Positions 20,273 to 29,674 of a stretch of 64,000 bases of DNA are shown piece by piece (the first letter of the stretch is position 1; every line of letters starts with the position of its first letter). The stretch comes from Gilliamella sp. wkB108 (GTDB lineage: Bacteria; Pseudomonadota; Gammaproteobacteria; Enterobacterales; Orbaceae), in assembly GCF_001690195.1 (NCBI RefSeq), contig NZ_LZGM01000015.1, forward strand, positions 62,001 to 126,000, written 5' to 3'. Below the pieces are notes generated by a model. That model was not told where the DNA came from and searched no databases. It was given only the letters and a program-made list of their open reading frames with translations. Made by a program: the position numbers and the translations under genes.

Positions 20273-22432
20273 TTATTTAGTTGGATTGTTGGTGGTTTGT
20301 TGGTGCTGTTGTGGTGTAAAAAATTGATTCAAATAACCTTTATACCAAAGCCAGCCACCTGTTGCACCAATACCTATTATTATGGCTAATATAAAAACTA
20401 TTATTAAGCTTTTGTTTCGCTTTCTCATCGGATCACGTAAATTACGTTTGGCATTTTGCGGTAACTCCGCTTTACTGGTGAGTAATCCACCGAGTAATAG
20501 ATTGATTTTAACTTGGCCATTAATCGCCCATCCGGAAGCTTCAAGCAGAGGGCCAAGTGTTCTACGTCTTAACTTTAACCAAGCTAAAATGACAGAAGGA
20601 CCAGAAATAATTAAAAATAATCCAATAAAGACAAGTGGAAATTGCCACCATGTTAATGAAAAGATAGCCTGAAAAATAGTCGCTAAAGCAGTGCCGATAG
20701 CTCCTATTGCTAAGCCAATAGCTGCAAAGATCCCCACACTTTTACCGATATCAAATTTGTTTTCAGGATTTTGCAAAACTTGGGTACTGGATTTTTCAAT
20801 ATCGGCATCTTTATTGGTTGCCCACTTGTTGATCTGTTCAGTGATTAAACGACCAATACGTTGATAAGGCGCCCAGATTGCTTGCTGAATACTAATCGGT
20901 TTAGTGATCATCTTAACTACATTAGCATCCCAGTCATTACCTTCATTATCAATAAATACACCGTTTCGCCCTTCAATTAATAAATCACCTTGACCGGCAG
21001 TTATTGCCGCAACAATAAGTTGTTTTTGACCTTGCCTTGTACATTCGCAATACAGTAGGCATAACTCGGAGTAATTTGCTAATACAGAATGCTGAGCGAT
21101 ATTATCAACTGAAACGCAAAGCGTTGCACAGCGACCGTCAATATAGAGTTTACCTAATTGAAATGCAGCGCTATTTTCCAGAGAGAAAAAGTCGGCAAAT
21201 GAAGCAAAGTTAACCAGTAATCGATAAAGATGTTTTTGGAAAAGTACTAACTTTTCTAAAATAAGCACATCTGATGCCGAAATAGGGGTTTTATTATCCT
21301 GCTCAACCATATGTTGAAATTCTGTCAATAAATCACTATTGACGATACTGGCAATCAGTTTACCGGAAAGATCTTCAATGCTACCTGTTGGCTCAACAGA
21401 TACTTTTAATTGGGTAAGTGCCGGTTTAGAACTAATTAGCGTAGTATAGGCGTCTAAGCTATTTTGTATATTTTGCCACTCTGGTTGAGTGAGTTGGTTG
21501 GGGTTAGCAAGCGCAGAAGTGACTAACGTTTTAAAGGTCGTAATTTTAGATTTCCAAAGTGGATTGAGTCCATTGACTAAATCAAGGGTATTTTCAGTGT
21601 CAATTTTAGATAATGGCAGTTGAGCCAAAGCTTCGTCCGATAATAATCCATTTTCAGTAGGTACGATATATTTTTCATCAACATTAAGAGCAGTTTGTGC
21701 TTGAGGAGCATACTGGGCAAGTTCGACACGTAGAAAGTAATCATCGATTTTCGGTTTAAGAATTTGTACAAGTTTCCATATTTCGGAACTATTTTCCCCA
21801 AAAGGTGTTTGAGTATTACTAATATCGGTTTGCCATTGGTACCAAGTTTTTAGATTATCTACAAAGGTTGTAGCAATAGCTAAATTAATACCATTTTGTC
21901 CACTCATATCTTTTTCGGCTCCGATAATATTAATTGCCGATTGAATAAAAGTTTGCATTTCAGATGATAATTGAGCAGAGACAGGAAAAATCAAATCGCC
22001 ATTATAAAGTTTATTAGCATTGATTTTAATCGATTGTTGGACATCGTCTTGTGTTAAATAGTCACGTTGGCTTTGGTTTAGATTAGCTAAAATACTATGT
22101 GCGGTGACCAGTAATTTCTGCCCTTGTTCAGTTGAAGTATTTATTTGGGATAAAGGTAAAATTTCGCAAGCTTGTAAAATATTATCGAAGGATAAGATTT
22201 TATCTTTCATCCAATTAATTGCATCTAGAATATCTGGAATACGAATCCGCCCATCTTGATCTACATCTAATAGAGCAAGCGTTCTTTCATCAAAATCGAG
22301 TCCTGTTGTTGGGCAACTAAGCGCAACCCATAATTTGGGATCTAAATTGGGTAAATTGATAATGTCATCAGTACTTTTAATTACAACTTGATCTAATCCG
22401 CCGACACGTTGAAATGTCCACATATGACTCAT
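20273..22432 (-). CDS. Large membrane protein with EF-hand motif, function unknown
   Basis: A 719-residue protein I do not recognise by name. The N terminus carries a near-canonical EF-hand calcium loop at residues 56-67 (DVDQDGRIRIPD: Asp at positions 1, 3, 5 and 12, Gly at 6, Ile at 8). A long mostly helical, soluble middle follows (about 100-560). Near the C terminus are three hydrophobic stretches (around FAAIGLAIGAIGTALATIF, WWQFPLVFIGLFLIISGPSV and SLIIVFILAIIIGIGATGGW) and a short Gln/Thr/Asn-rich tail. There is no signal peptide, so the large domain is probably cytoplasmic. It is monocistronic, convergent with glyA and divergent from uup. Confidence 0.7.
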   Translation of the reverse strand: MSHMWTFQRVGGLDQVVIKSTDDIINLPNLDPKLWVALSCPTTGLDFDERTLALLDVDQDGRIRIPDILDAINWMKDKILSFDNILQACEILPLSQINTSTEQGQKLLVTAHSILANLNQSQRDYLTQDDVQQSIKINANKLYNGDLIFPVSAQLSSEMQTFIQSAINIIGAEKDMSGQNGINLAIATTFVDNLKTWYQWQTDISNTQTPFGENSSEIWKLVQILKPKIDDYFLRVELAQYAPQAQTALNVDEKYIVPTENGLLSDEALAQLPLSKIDTENTLDLVNGLNPLWKSKITTFKTLVTSALANPNQLTQPEWQNIQNSLDAYTTLISSKPALTQLKVSVEPTGSIEDLSGKLIASIVNSDLLTEFQHMVEQDNKTPISASDVLILEKLVLFQKHLYRLLVNFASFADFFSLENSAAFQLGKLYIDGRCATLCVSVDNIAQHSVLANYSELCLLYCECTRQGQKQLIVAAITAGQGDLLIEGRNGVFIDNEGNDWDANVVKMITKPISIQQAIWAPYQRIGRLITEQINKWATNKDADIEKSSTQVLQNPENKFDIGKSVGIFAAIGLAIGAIGTALATIFQAIFSLTWWQFPLVFIGLFLIISGPSVILAWLKLRRRTLGPLLEASGWAINGQVKINLLLGGLLTSKAELPQNAKRNLRDPMRKRNKSLIIVFILAIIIGIGATGGWLWYKGYLNQFFTPQQHQQTTNNPTK

Positions 22433-22630
22433 AATAACCTCCGTACCGAGATTTATTAATGTTAGTAGTTAATAAATACAACAGCATTAGTTTTTTAAAA
22501 GAAGAGAACAGTGATCCTCACCTTGATGAGGGCTTTTAGTATTTCTTTGATAATTGATTTTAATTGTCTAGAACAACTTTAATGATAAAATAGCGTCTTA
22601 TTATTCTATATCTCGATAAAAACTACAAGT

Positions 22631-24559
22631 ATGTCATTAATTAATCTAACAAATGCTTATATCTCTTTTAGCGATGCTCCACTGCTTGATCATATTGATA
22701 TGTCAATTGAACCCAATGAACGAGTCTGTCTTGTTGGGCGTAATGGAGCGGGTAAATCCACTTTACTAAAAGTACTTAATAAAGAAATCCCATTAGATGA
22801 TGGGCAAATTATTTATGAAAATAACGTTGTTGTTTCACGTTTACAACAAGATCCGCCAAGAGATATTCAAGGAAATGTGTTTGATTTTGTGGCAGAAGGA
22901 TTACAAGAACAAGCACAGTTACTAAAAGAGTATTACGAATTATTGCATTGTGTTGAAAGTGATCCTAGTGAAAGTAATTTGGCCAAATTGACCAAAATGC
23001 AAGAACAGCTCGATCATCAAAATGGTTGGCAGTTAGATAATCGTATTCGTAATATTATTTCTTCATTGTCGTTAGATGGTGAGGCGCTACTATCTTCATT
23101 ATCTGGTGGTTGGTTACGTAAAGCTGCATTAGCTAAGGCCTTAGTTTGTCAACCTACGGTTTTACTTCTTGATGAACCGACAAACCATTTGGATATTGAA
23201 ACAATTAAATGGCTTGAAGAGTTTTTGAAAAGTTTTAATGGCAGTATTGTATTTATTTCCCATGACCGTTCTTTTATCAGGCAAATGGCAACGCGTATTA
23301 TTGATCTTGATCGCGGTAAAATTGCTTCTTGGGGTGGTGATTACGATAGCTATTTGTTAGGTAAAGAAGAGGCATTACGTGTCGAGGAGTTACAAAATGC
23401 CGAATTTGACAAAAAATTAGCACAAGAAGAAGTATGGATACGTCAAGGAATCAAAGCACGTAGAACTCGTAACGAAGGACGTGTACGTGCATTAAAAGCG
23501 ATGCGTCAAGAATATTCCCAGCGACGCCAAGTCATGGGTAGTGCCAGAATGCAAATTGAAGAAGCACTACGTTCAGGAAAAATTGTTTTTGAACTTGAGC
23601 ATGTGAATTATCAAATTGCAGACAAATTATTGGTTAACGATTTTACTGTGCAAGTATTACGCGGTGATAAGATCGCGCTTATTGGACCAAATGGAATCGG
23701 TAAAACCACACTATTAAAACTCATGTTAGGTGATTTAGAACCTACCAGCGGAAGTGTACATTGTGGGACTAAACTGGAAGTTGCTTATTTTGATCAGCAT
23801 CGGTTAGAACTCGATCCGGAAAAAACCGTTATGGATAATCTTGCTGAAGGTAAGCAAGAGGTTATGGTCAACGGACGTTCTCGTCATGTGCTTGGTTATT
23901 TACAAGACTTTTTATTCCCACCTAAACGAGCTAGAACGCCTGTGCGAGCGTTATCAGGAGGTGAGCGTAATCGTTTATTGCTGGCTAAACTGTTTTTAAA
24001 ACCAAGTAATTTATTAGTACTTGACGAACCAACTAATGATCTTGATATTGAAACATTAGAACTATTAGAAGAGTTAGTTAATGATTATCAAGGAACCGTT
24101 TTATTGGTGAGCCACGATCGACAATTTGTTGATAATGTTGTAACTCAATGCTGGTTTTTTGAAGATCAGGGTCATATTGGTATTTATACTGGTGGTTATA
24201 CCGATGCATTGCAGCAACAGCAACAGTCTCAACCAGTTAAAGTCTCAACGGCAATGAATAATAAACCTGAAATAACTAAAAAAGAGACTGTCAATATTAA
24301 TCGTCAGAATAATCAACAAGTGACGAAGAAAAAGGTAAAGCTTAGTTATAATGAACAACGTGAATTAGCACAATTACCGAGCAAAATTGAGCAGTTAGAC
24401 ATTGAGATAACTGAGCTTCAAGCGCAAATTAGTCAGAGTGATTTTTTTAATCGTCCTCACGAAGAAACGAGCGTGATATTACAAACTTTAGCTGATAAAG
24501 AAGCAGAATTAGAAGCCGTATTCGAACGTTGGGAAGCGTTAGAAGCAATAAATAATTAG
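22631..24559 (+). CDS. uup: ABC-F ATPase Uup
   Basis: Soluble protein with two fused ABC ATPase domains (642 residues), implicated in ribosome-associated translation rescue and transposon-excision control. Domain 1 has Walker A GRNGAGKST, signature LSGGW and VLLLDEPTNHLDIETI. Domain 2 has GPNGIGKTT, LSGGERNRLLLA and VLDEPTNDLDIETL. The inter-domain linker is basic and rich in Arg (KARRTRNEGRVRALKAM), and the C terminus forms a coiled coil (from about residue 550), typical of Uup rather than other ABC-F members such as EttA or YheS. Confidence 0.92.
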   Translation: MSLINLTNAYISFSDAPLLDHIDMSIEPNERVCLVGRNGAGKSTLLKVLNKEIPLDDGQIIYENNVVVSRLQQDPPRDIQGNVFDFVAEGLQEQAQLLKEYYELLHCVESDPSESNLAKLTKMQEQLDHQNGWQLDNRIRNIISSLSLDGEALLSSLSGGWLRKAALAKALVCQPTVLLLDEPTNHLDIETIKWLEEFLKSFNGSIVFISHDRSFIRQMATRIIDLDRGKIASWGGDYDSYLLGKEEALRVEELQNAEFDKKLAQEEVWIRQGIKARRTRNEGRVRALKAMRQEYSQRRQVMGSARMQIEEALRSGKIVFELEHVNYQIADKLLVNDFTVQVLRGDKIALIGPNGIGKTTLLKLMLGDLEPTSGSVHCGTKLEVAYFDQHRLELDPEKTVMDNLAEGKQEVMVNGRSRHVLGYLQDFLFPPKRARTPVRALSGGERNRLLLAKLFLKPSNLLVLDEPTNDLDIETLELLEELVNDYQGTVLLVSHDRQFVDNVVTQCWFFEDQGHIGIYTGGYTDALQQQQQSQPVKVSTAMNNKPEITKKETVNINRQNNQQVTKKKVKLSYNEQRELAQLPSKIEQLDIEITELQAQISQSDFFNRPHEETSVILQTLADKEAELEAVFERWEALEAINN

Positions 24560-24586
24560 TCTTTGTCAAATTAAATTTGAGCGGTA

Positions 24587-24619
24587 CAAATAAGCGCTTG
24601 TTATGCAAGCCCTTATTTG
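24587..24619. terminator. Hairpin between convergent uup and sotB
   Basis: Inverted repeat CAAATAAGCGCTTG/CAAGCCCTTATTTG with one mismatch and a five-base loop. It overlaps the sotB stop codon. No clear T-run follows on either strand, so termination is likely but not certain. Confidence 0.5.
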
Positions 24620-25788
24620 CTTAATATCCAAATCTTTCTGGAAAAAAAGAAGAACAGCAATAGTGCAATAATGACAAATATCGCACCAATGAACCCGATA
24701 TATTGGGTTGATAATAAGATAAGTACTTGGCTACCCACAAATGCTCCGCCACCTATACCAATATTGTAAATACCTGAATAGACCGAAGTCGCAATATCAG
24801 CGGCATCTGGCGCTACATCAATCACTTTGCTTTGCATTACCATACCAATAATAGTAATGGCTAAACCCCATATCATCCCTTGCAATATTGCAGTATAAAG
24901 GCTTAAAACGCAGACATAGAGTGATAATAGACAAATCATCAATAACAGCACAGGGATCACTAATATAGCGGTTGGGTGCTGTTCAGCAAATTTGGCAAAG
25001 ATGAAGCTACCTATCATACCTGAAAATCCAACAGCTAATAATAAAATCACAACGGTATGTTGATTAAAACCACCAACACTAAGCATAAATGGTGTGATAT
25101 AAGTATAAGCAGTAAAATGACCTGTTATAATAATTGCTGTTAAAAGATAGATATTTAACAAAACAGGTCGTTTAAGTACATGTGGGATATCTTTAATAGA
25201 AATCGTATTAGTACTTGGCACACTAGGTAACAAGTTGGTTAACAAAATCATAATGCAAAAAGCAATAAATCCAATACATAAAAAGGTAAATCGCCAACCT
25301 AGCAGTTGACCAATCATAGTACCAATTGGAATACCTAACACTGTTGCCATTGAAACGCCAACGACAATAAACCCCATAGCTTGCGCACGCTTTCCATTAG
25401 GGGCTAATCGAACCGCTAAAGGTGTTGTGATAGCCCAAAATACAGCATGGGCGCAAGCGATCCCAATTCTGGCAAGCATTAGACTCATAAAGTTCCAAGC
25501 AAATCCAGCTAACACATGGCTACCAATAAATAAGCAAAAGAGAAAAATGAGTAACTTACGTCGCTCCATTTTTGACGTCAATATAGTAAGTGGAAGTGAC
25601 AGTAAAGAAACCGCCCACGCATAAATAGTTAATAATAAACCAGCGTGGGACACATCCATTGAAAAACTTTCGGCAATATTAGGTAATAAGCCAACCGGCA
25701 CAAATTCGGTGGTATTAAAAATAAATCCTGCAAAAGCGAGACAAAGAATCGACGACCATATCCGAGACCGTTTTTTGGTATTATTCAT
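24613..25788 (-). CDS. sotB: SotB-like sugar/drug efflux MFS transporter
   Basis: A 391-residue, 12-helix inner-membrane protein. It shares long stretches with E. coli SotB (YdeA), including FIFNTTEFVPVGLLP at the N terminus, LLTIYAWAV, MERRKLLIFLFCLFI, and RLAPNGKRAQA. SotB exports arabinose and related sugars and IPTG. An amino-acid or drug substrate (YdeA/AraJ/YdhP subgroup) is also possible. It lies downstream of tpx on the same strand with a hairpin between, so it is probably independently transcribed. Confidence 0.85.
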   Translation of the reverse strand: MNNTKKRSRIWSSILCLAFAGFIFNTTEFVPVGLLPNIAESFSMDVSHAGLLLTIYAWAVSLLSLPLTILTSKMERRKLLIFLFCLFIGSHVLAGFAWNFMSLMLARIGIACAHAVFWAITTPLAVRLAPNGKRAQAMGFIVVGVSMATVLGIPIGTMIGQLLGWRFTFLCIGFIAFCIMILLTNLLPSVPSTNTISIKDIPHVLKRPVLLNIYLLTAIIITGHFTAYTYITPFMLSVGGFNQHTVVILLLAVGFSGMIGSFIFAKFAEQHPTAILVIPVLLLMICLLSLYVCVLSLYTAILQGMIWGLAITIIGMVMQSKVIDVAPDAADIATSVYSGIYNIGIGGGAFVGSQVLILLSTQYIGFIGAIFVIIALLLFFFFSRKIWILSK

Positions 25789-25891
25789 GGTATAAAATAT
25801 AAAGATGATAGAAGGGATATATATTGTTCGCGATTATAACCGAATATTTTTTATTATTAAACAGATACAAATAATAAATATTAATTTATCT

Positions 25892-25918
25892 TGCCACCTT
25901 ATCTTTGATTAGGTGGCA
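25892..25918. terminator. Hairpin downstream of tpx
   Basis: TGCCACCT/AGGTGGCA stem extended by mostly paired bases around a small loop, ten bases after the tpx stop on the minus strand. It lacks a T-run, so it is a possible terminator or transcript-end stabiliser. Confidence 0.5.
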
Positions 25919-25927
25919 TAAGCTAAT

Positions 25928-26440
25928 TTAAACTAGCGTCTTAACTACTGCTAAAGCTTTATCATAATTAGGTTCATCTGAGGTTTCTTTAACATACTCT
26001 ACATAAGCAATTTTGTTATTTTTATCAATAATAAAGACGGCTCGCGCCAGTAACCGTTTATCCTCTATGACAACGCCATATTTCAAACCAAAATCAAGGT
26101 CTTTGTGGTCGGAGGTTACTTTCACCGCATCAATACCTTCTGCAGCACAATAACGACCTAGAGCAAAAGGGAGGTCAACACTAACAGAAAAAATCACCGT
26201 ATCTTTTAATTTAGTTGCCTCAACATTAAAACGATGAACTTGCGCGCTACACACAGAGGTATCAATTGAGGGAACGGAATTAATAATTCTAACCTTACCG
26301 TTAAAATCTGATAATTTGACAGGTTTCATTGTGGCATCTTGTACTACAAAATCACTGGCAATATCACCGACTTTGATTTTTGGACCGAGCAAAGTAACCG
26401 GTACACCACGCATAGTAACTTCATTTACTCTTTTTTGCAT
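25928..26440 (-). CDS. tpx: Thiol peroxidase
   Basis: Periplasm/cytoplasm-type atypical 2-Cys peroxiredoxin that reduces alkyl hydroperoxides using thioredoxin. The 170 residues include the peroxidatic Cys in PSIDTSVCSAQ and the resolving Cys in VDLPFALGRYCAAEG, at the spacing seen in E. coli Tpx, and the catalytic-triad Thr in the same loop. A Shine-Dalgarno sequence (GGAGAC) precedes the start. Monocistronic. Confidence 0.95.
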   Translation of the reverse strand: MQKRVNEVTMRGVPVTLLGPKIKVGDIASDFVVQDATMKPVKLSDFNGKVRIINSVPSIDTSVCSAQVHRFNVEATKLKDTVIFSVSVDLPFALGRYCAAEGIDAVKVTSDHKDLDFGLKYGVVIEDKRLLARAVFIIDKNNKIAYVEYVKETSDEPNYDKALAVVKTLV

Positions 26441-26715
26441 AATTGTCTCCTGTATTGTGACAAATTACGTTATTGGAAATCTCTACACTAACATTGCAAC
26501 AAAATAAGGGATCTTTTAAAAATTATTATTTAGTTAATATAGAGCTATAACGATTTGACAGCAATAGCCATATCTCATTAAAACCGCTGTTAGATCCGAT
26601 TAATAAAATAGCTAATGACTTATTTCATTTGTAAGAATTGTCGTGTAACAGCTTTGTCAATCGAATATAGCAAGGTATATAATATTTAAACCTTTTCACT
26701 ACTATCATTATTATC

Positions 26716-27069
26716 ATGAGTCAACTTCTTATCACTGTTTGTTTACTTACTTTTAGTAATATTTTTATGACCTTTGCTTGGTATGGACATCTACGCTTTT
26801 TACATAATCAAGTTTGGATTGTGGCGGTGTTTATTAGTTGGGGAATTGCGTTATTTGAATATTTATTGCAAGTGCCAGCTAACCGAATCGGTTTTCAGGT
26901 TGCCAGTGCAGGACAATTAAAAATTATTCAAGAAGTGATCAGTTTATCGGTATTTATACCATTTTCAATTTTTATACTAAAAGAGCCATTTAAAACCGAT
27001 TATATCTGGGCAGGGATCTGTTTATTAGGCGCAGTATTTTTCATGTTTCGGGATAAAATTATCGGATGA
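26716..27069 (+). CDS. DUF486 (DMT-like) small membrane protein
   Basis: A 117-residue protein with four hydrophobic helices. The motif sequence FMTFAWYGHLRF, WGIALFEYLLQVPANRIG and ISLSVFIPFSIFILKEP is characteristic of the DUF486 family, which is related to small multidrug-resistance-like transporters. Function unknown. Monocistronic. Confidence 0.75.
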   Translation: MSQLLITVCLLTFSNIFMTFAWYGHLRFLHNQVWIVAVFISWGIALFEYLLQVPANRIGFQVASAGQLKIIQEVISLSVFIPFSIFILKEPFKTDYIWAGICLLGAVFFMFRDKIIG

Positions 27070-27489
27070 AATAGCGACAAAAAGCAAGTGAGTTTTAGAT
27101 AGCCATTGCAACTTTTGTGGCTAGATAACTGTTTTTTATAAGTGTAGCTTGACTTTATAAAGGTAAAATTGCGGGCTTTTAACTTTTATTAACGGTATTT
27201 GTCCGTCTATTTTACCATTACAATAGATTTGAATACAGAAAATGAAAAACAATAAAATATAAATGTGATTCTAATCACATATAGCTCACTCCACCATTTA
27301 TTAATTCAATTGTTCAATTTATGATTAATTAACTATTGATTAGTCGTTGTAATTAAGCAACGGCTATACCTTATGAGCCTATTGTAAAAAATTCTTCTAT
27401 CATAATCAGATACTTATAAATCATTTTGTTGATTTAAGTAAACACATGAGTTGCAAACATCTATAACTAATCTCATTAAGGGGATCGCT
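27070..27489. other. Non-coding gap before the acid phosphatase gene
   Basis: 420 bases without a supported gene. It contains a short hairpin TAGCCA/TGGCTA at about 27108-27131, a CRP-type palindrome at 27264-27279 and A/T-rich promoter-like DNA. A reading frame opens at 27451 but lacks a ribosome site; translation probably starts at 27490. Confidence 0.5.
27262..27281 (+). promoter_or_regulatory. CRP-cAMP binding site upstream of acid phosphatase
   Basis: Perfect match to the CRP half-sites: TGTGA-TTCTAA-TCACA, centred about 218 bases before the phosphatase start. Control of that gene by carbon state is an inference; the transcription start is not known. Confidence 0.6.
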
Positions 27490-28233
27490 ATGCGCAAAAT
27501 ATTAATTAATAGTTTAATTATTTCTTCTTTGATTTGTACCAGTACTTGTGTTTTTGCTGTTAAAGATGTTACCACTAGCCCTGAGGATTTTTACCTTAAG
27601 GAGGATCAAGCTCCCAATAGTTTACTGCTTTTACCTCCTCCGCCAGCTTATAATAGTATCGATTTTCTCCGAGATAAGGCTCAATATGATTGGGGTAAAT
27701 CCTTACGCAATACAGAAAGGGGGCATCAAGCTTATTTAGATGCTGATACGAGTAAAGATAATATTACAGAACAATTTTCATCATCTTTCGGTTTTGCTAT
27801 TTCATCCGATAAAACACCAGAGATTTATAAACTGATCGCTACAATGAAAGAAGATGCCGGCGATCTTGCTACTCGCTCAGCTAAAAATTATTATAATCGA
27901 GTAAGGCCATTTTCTTTTTTTCATGAATCAACTTGTCGTCCGGAAGATGAAAAAACATTATCTACCAATGGCTCGTATCCATCAGGTCACACCACAATGG
28001 GATATGCTATCGCACTTGTTTTAGCTGAAATTAATCCACAACGTCAAAATGAGATTTTAAAACGGGGTTATGAAATTGGCGATAGTCGGGTAATTTGTGG
28101 TTATCATTGGCAAAGTGATATTGATGCAGCAAGGGTTATGGCTGGTGCGGTTGTTGCTCAACTACACACTAATACTGCATTTACTCAACAATTAGCCAAA
28201 GCAAAAATAGAATTTGACATGTTAAAACAATAA
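27490..28233 (+). CDS. Class A non-specific acid phosphatase (PhoN/PhoC type)
   Basis: Secreted or periplasmic phosphomonoesterase of the PAP2 superfamily. All three signature blocks are present: KNYYNRVRP (K-x6-RP), YPSGHT (PSGH) and SRVICGYHWQSD (SR-x5-H-x3-D), containing the nucleophilic and acid/base histidines. The N terminus is a signal peptide (MRKILINSLIISSLICTSTC), so the protein is exported; a Cys near the cleavage region leaves lipoprotein processing possible but no clean lipobox is seen. The ATG at 27490 has AAGGGG eight bases upstream and is preferred to an upstream in-frame start. It gives 247 residues. Confidence 0.92.
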   Translation: MRKILINSLIISSLICTSTCVFAVKDVTTSPEDFYLKEDQAPNSLLLLPPPPAYNSIDFLRDKAQYDWGKSLRNTERGHQAYLDADTSKDNITEQFSSSFGFAISSDKTPEIYKLIATMKEDAGDLATRSAKNYYNRVRPFSFFHESTCRPEDEKTLSTNGSYPSGHTTMGYAIALVLAEINPQRQNEILKRGYEIGDSRVICGYHWQSDIDAARVMAGAVVAQLHTNTAFTQQLAKAKIEFDMLKQ

Positions 28234-28302
28234 ATAAGCAAATTTTATTAAATATCCGTTTAGTTTATTAGTTAGGAATAAAAGAGCTAAGTTAATCTGT
28301 AA

Positions 28303-28338
28303 AATATTGGCTGTTTGTGATAACAGCCAATATTAAGC
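28303..28338 (-). terminator. Terminator between acid phosphatase gene and mrp
   Basis: A perfect 13-bp stem (AATATTGGCTGTT/AACAGCCAATATT) with a six-base loop. The minus-strand reading ends in TTTTAC, so it suits mrp, and it may serve both convergent genes. Confidence 0.75.
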
Positions 28339-28347
28339 AGTGTTAAA

Positions 28348-29457
28348 TTATAAACTCTTAAAAGAGATATCAGGTAAAATTGCCTCACCTTGCCAATAAA
28401 GCTCACAAGCAATCCGACCGGCAATTTGGTAATAAATTTGAGCAAATTCACTATCCGGATGACTGATAACCGTTGGTTTACCAACATCGAGATCTTGTCT
28501 TAACATACTATGCAATGGAATTTGTCCAAGTAACAATGTATGATACTGTTTTGCTAACCGCTCAGCACCGCCTTCACCAAAAATAGCTTCATGGTGACCA
28601 CATTTTTCACAAATGTGATAGCTCATATTCTCTACAATACCAATTGTGGGAATATTCACCTTATTAAACATCGTAATCCCTTTTTTCGCATCAATTAAGG
28701 CAATATCTTGTGGAGTAGTAACAATTACTGCCGCGGTAACAGGAATATTTTGCGCAAGCGTTAACTGAATATCCCCTGTTCCCGGTGGCATATCGACAAC
28801 TAAATAATCTAATTCAGGCCATAAGGTATCTTGCAAAATTTGTAATAGCGCTTTACTTGCCATTGGACCACGCCAAACCATGGCTCCATCTGACTCGACC
28901 AGATAACCAATAGAATTACTGGCAAGCCCATAAGCAGTAATTGGATTCATATGTTTATTATCTGGGGTTAACGGTTGTTCTTTTTCGGTACCTAGCATCA
29001 TCGGAATTGAAGGACCATATATATCAGCATCTAAAATGCCGACTTTAGCACCTTGCTTTTGTAAAGCTAAAGCTAGGTTAACGGCAGTTGAGGATTTACC
29101 CACACCACCTTTTCCCGAACTAACTGCAATAATATTTTTGATATTATTAATGGCAGGTTGACTGTTAGCACGCTTTAAAGTGGCAATGTTATATTTAATA
29201 TTCCAGTTAACCTCATCAATACCTTCAAGTTTAAGCAACTCGGGGGTCACAGTCTGTTTTAACTCTTCAAAAGTCATTTGCCAAGCAAATGGCATTTCCA
29301 ACGAAATCAACAAGTGATGATTCACTTGTTCACACTGTTTTACTGCACCTAATTCAACTAAATTCTTGGTTAGTGTAGGGTGAGTAAATTGTTCAAGAAT
29401 CTTTTTTGCTTCCATGGGTATTAGCCTTGTCTCTTGTCCACAAATGTTTATATTCAT
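28348..29457 (-). CDS. mrp: Iron-sulfur cluster carrier ATPase Mrp/ApbC
   Basis: P-loop NTPase that carries and transfers [4Fe-4S] clusters. An N-terminal MIP18-like region (FTHPTLTKNL onward) precedes the ATPase with deviant Walker A SGKGGVGKSS, DADIYGPSIP, VVDMPPGTGD and the cluster-binding CEKCGHHE (CxxC). The frame is open further upstream (to 29538), but those codons have no family counterpart. The ATG at 29457 gives 369 residues, the E. coli length; the ATG at 29415 is an alternative. It is divergent from metG, as in E. coli. Confidence 0.92.
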   Translation of the reverse strand: MNINICGQETRLIPMEAKKILEQFTHPTLTKNLVELGAVKQCEQVNHHLLISLEMPFAWQMTFEELKQTVTPELLKLEGIDEVNWNIKYNIATLKRANSQPAINNIKNIIAVSSGKGGVGKSSTAVNLALALQKQGAKVGILDADIYGPSIPMMLGTEKEQPLTPDNKHMNPITAYGLASNSIGYLVESDGAMVWRGPMASKALLQILQDTLWPELDYLVVDMPPGTGDIQLTLAQNIPVTAAVIVTTPQDIALIDAKKGITMFNKVNIPTIGIVENMSYHICEKCGHHEAIFGEGGAERLAKQYHTLLLGQIPLHSMLRQDLDVGKPTVISHPDSEFAQIYYQIAGRIACELYWQGEAILPDISFKSL

Positions 29458-29674
29458 CCGACCCAATGTTAGTTTTTTATCCGTAATGACCGATAAAAAT
29501 AAAAAAGGATAAATGGCGAAAAATATTTCTACCTGCAATCCATTTTTTCGTTTTTCATTTAAAGGTTAGCTGAGTATCTAAAGAAATTTTATCAAATTAT
29601 GGCATAAATCTAGCGATAATCCCACGATTGATGTACTATTTCTGCCATTATGTAAAAAAAGGTAATAAATCAAC

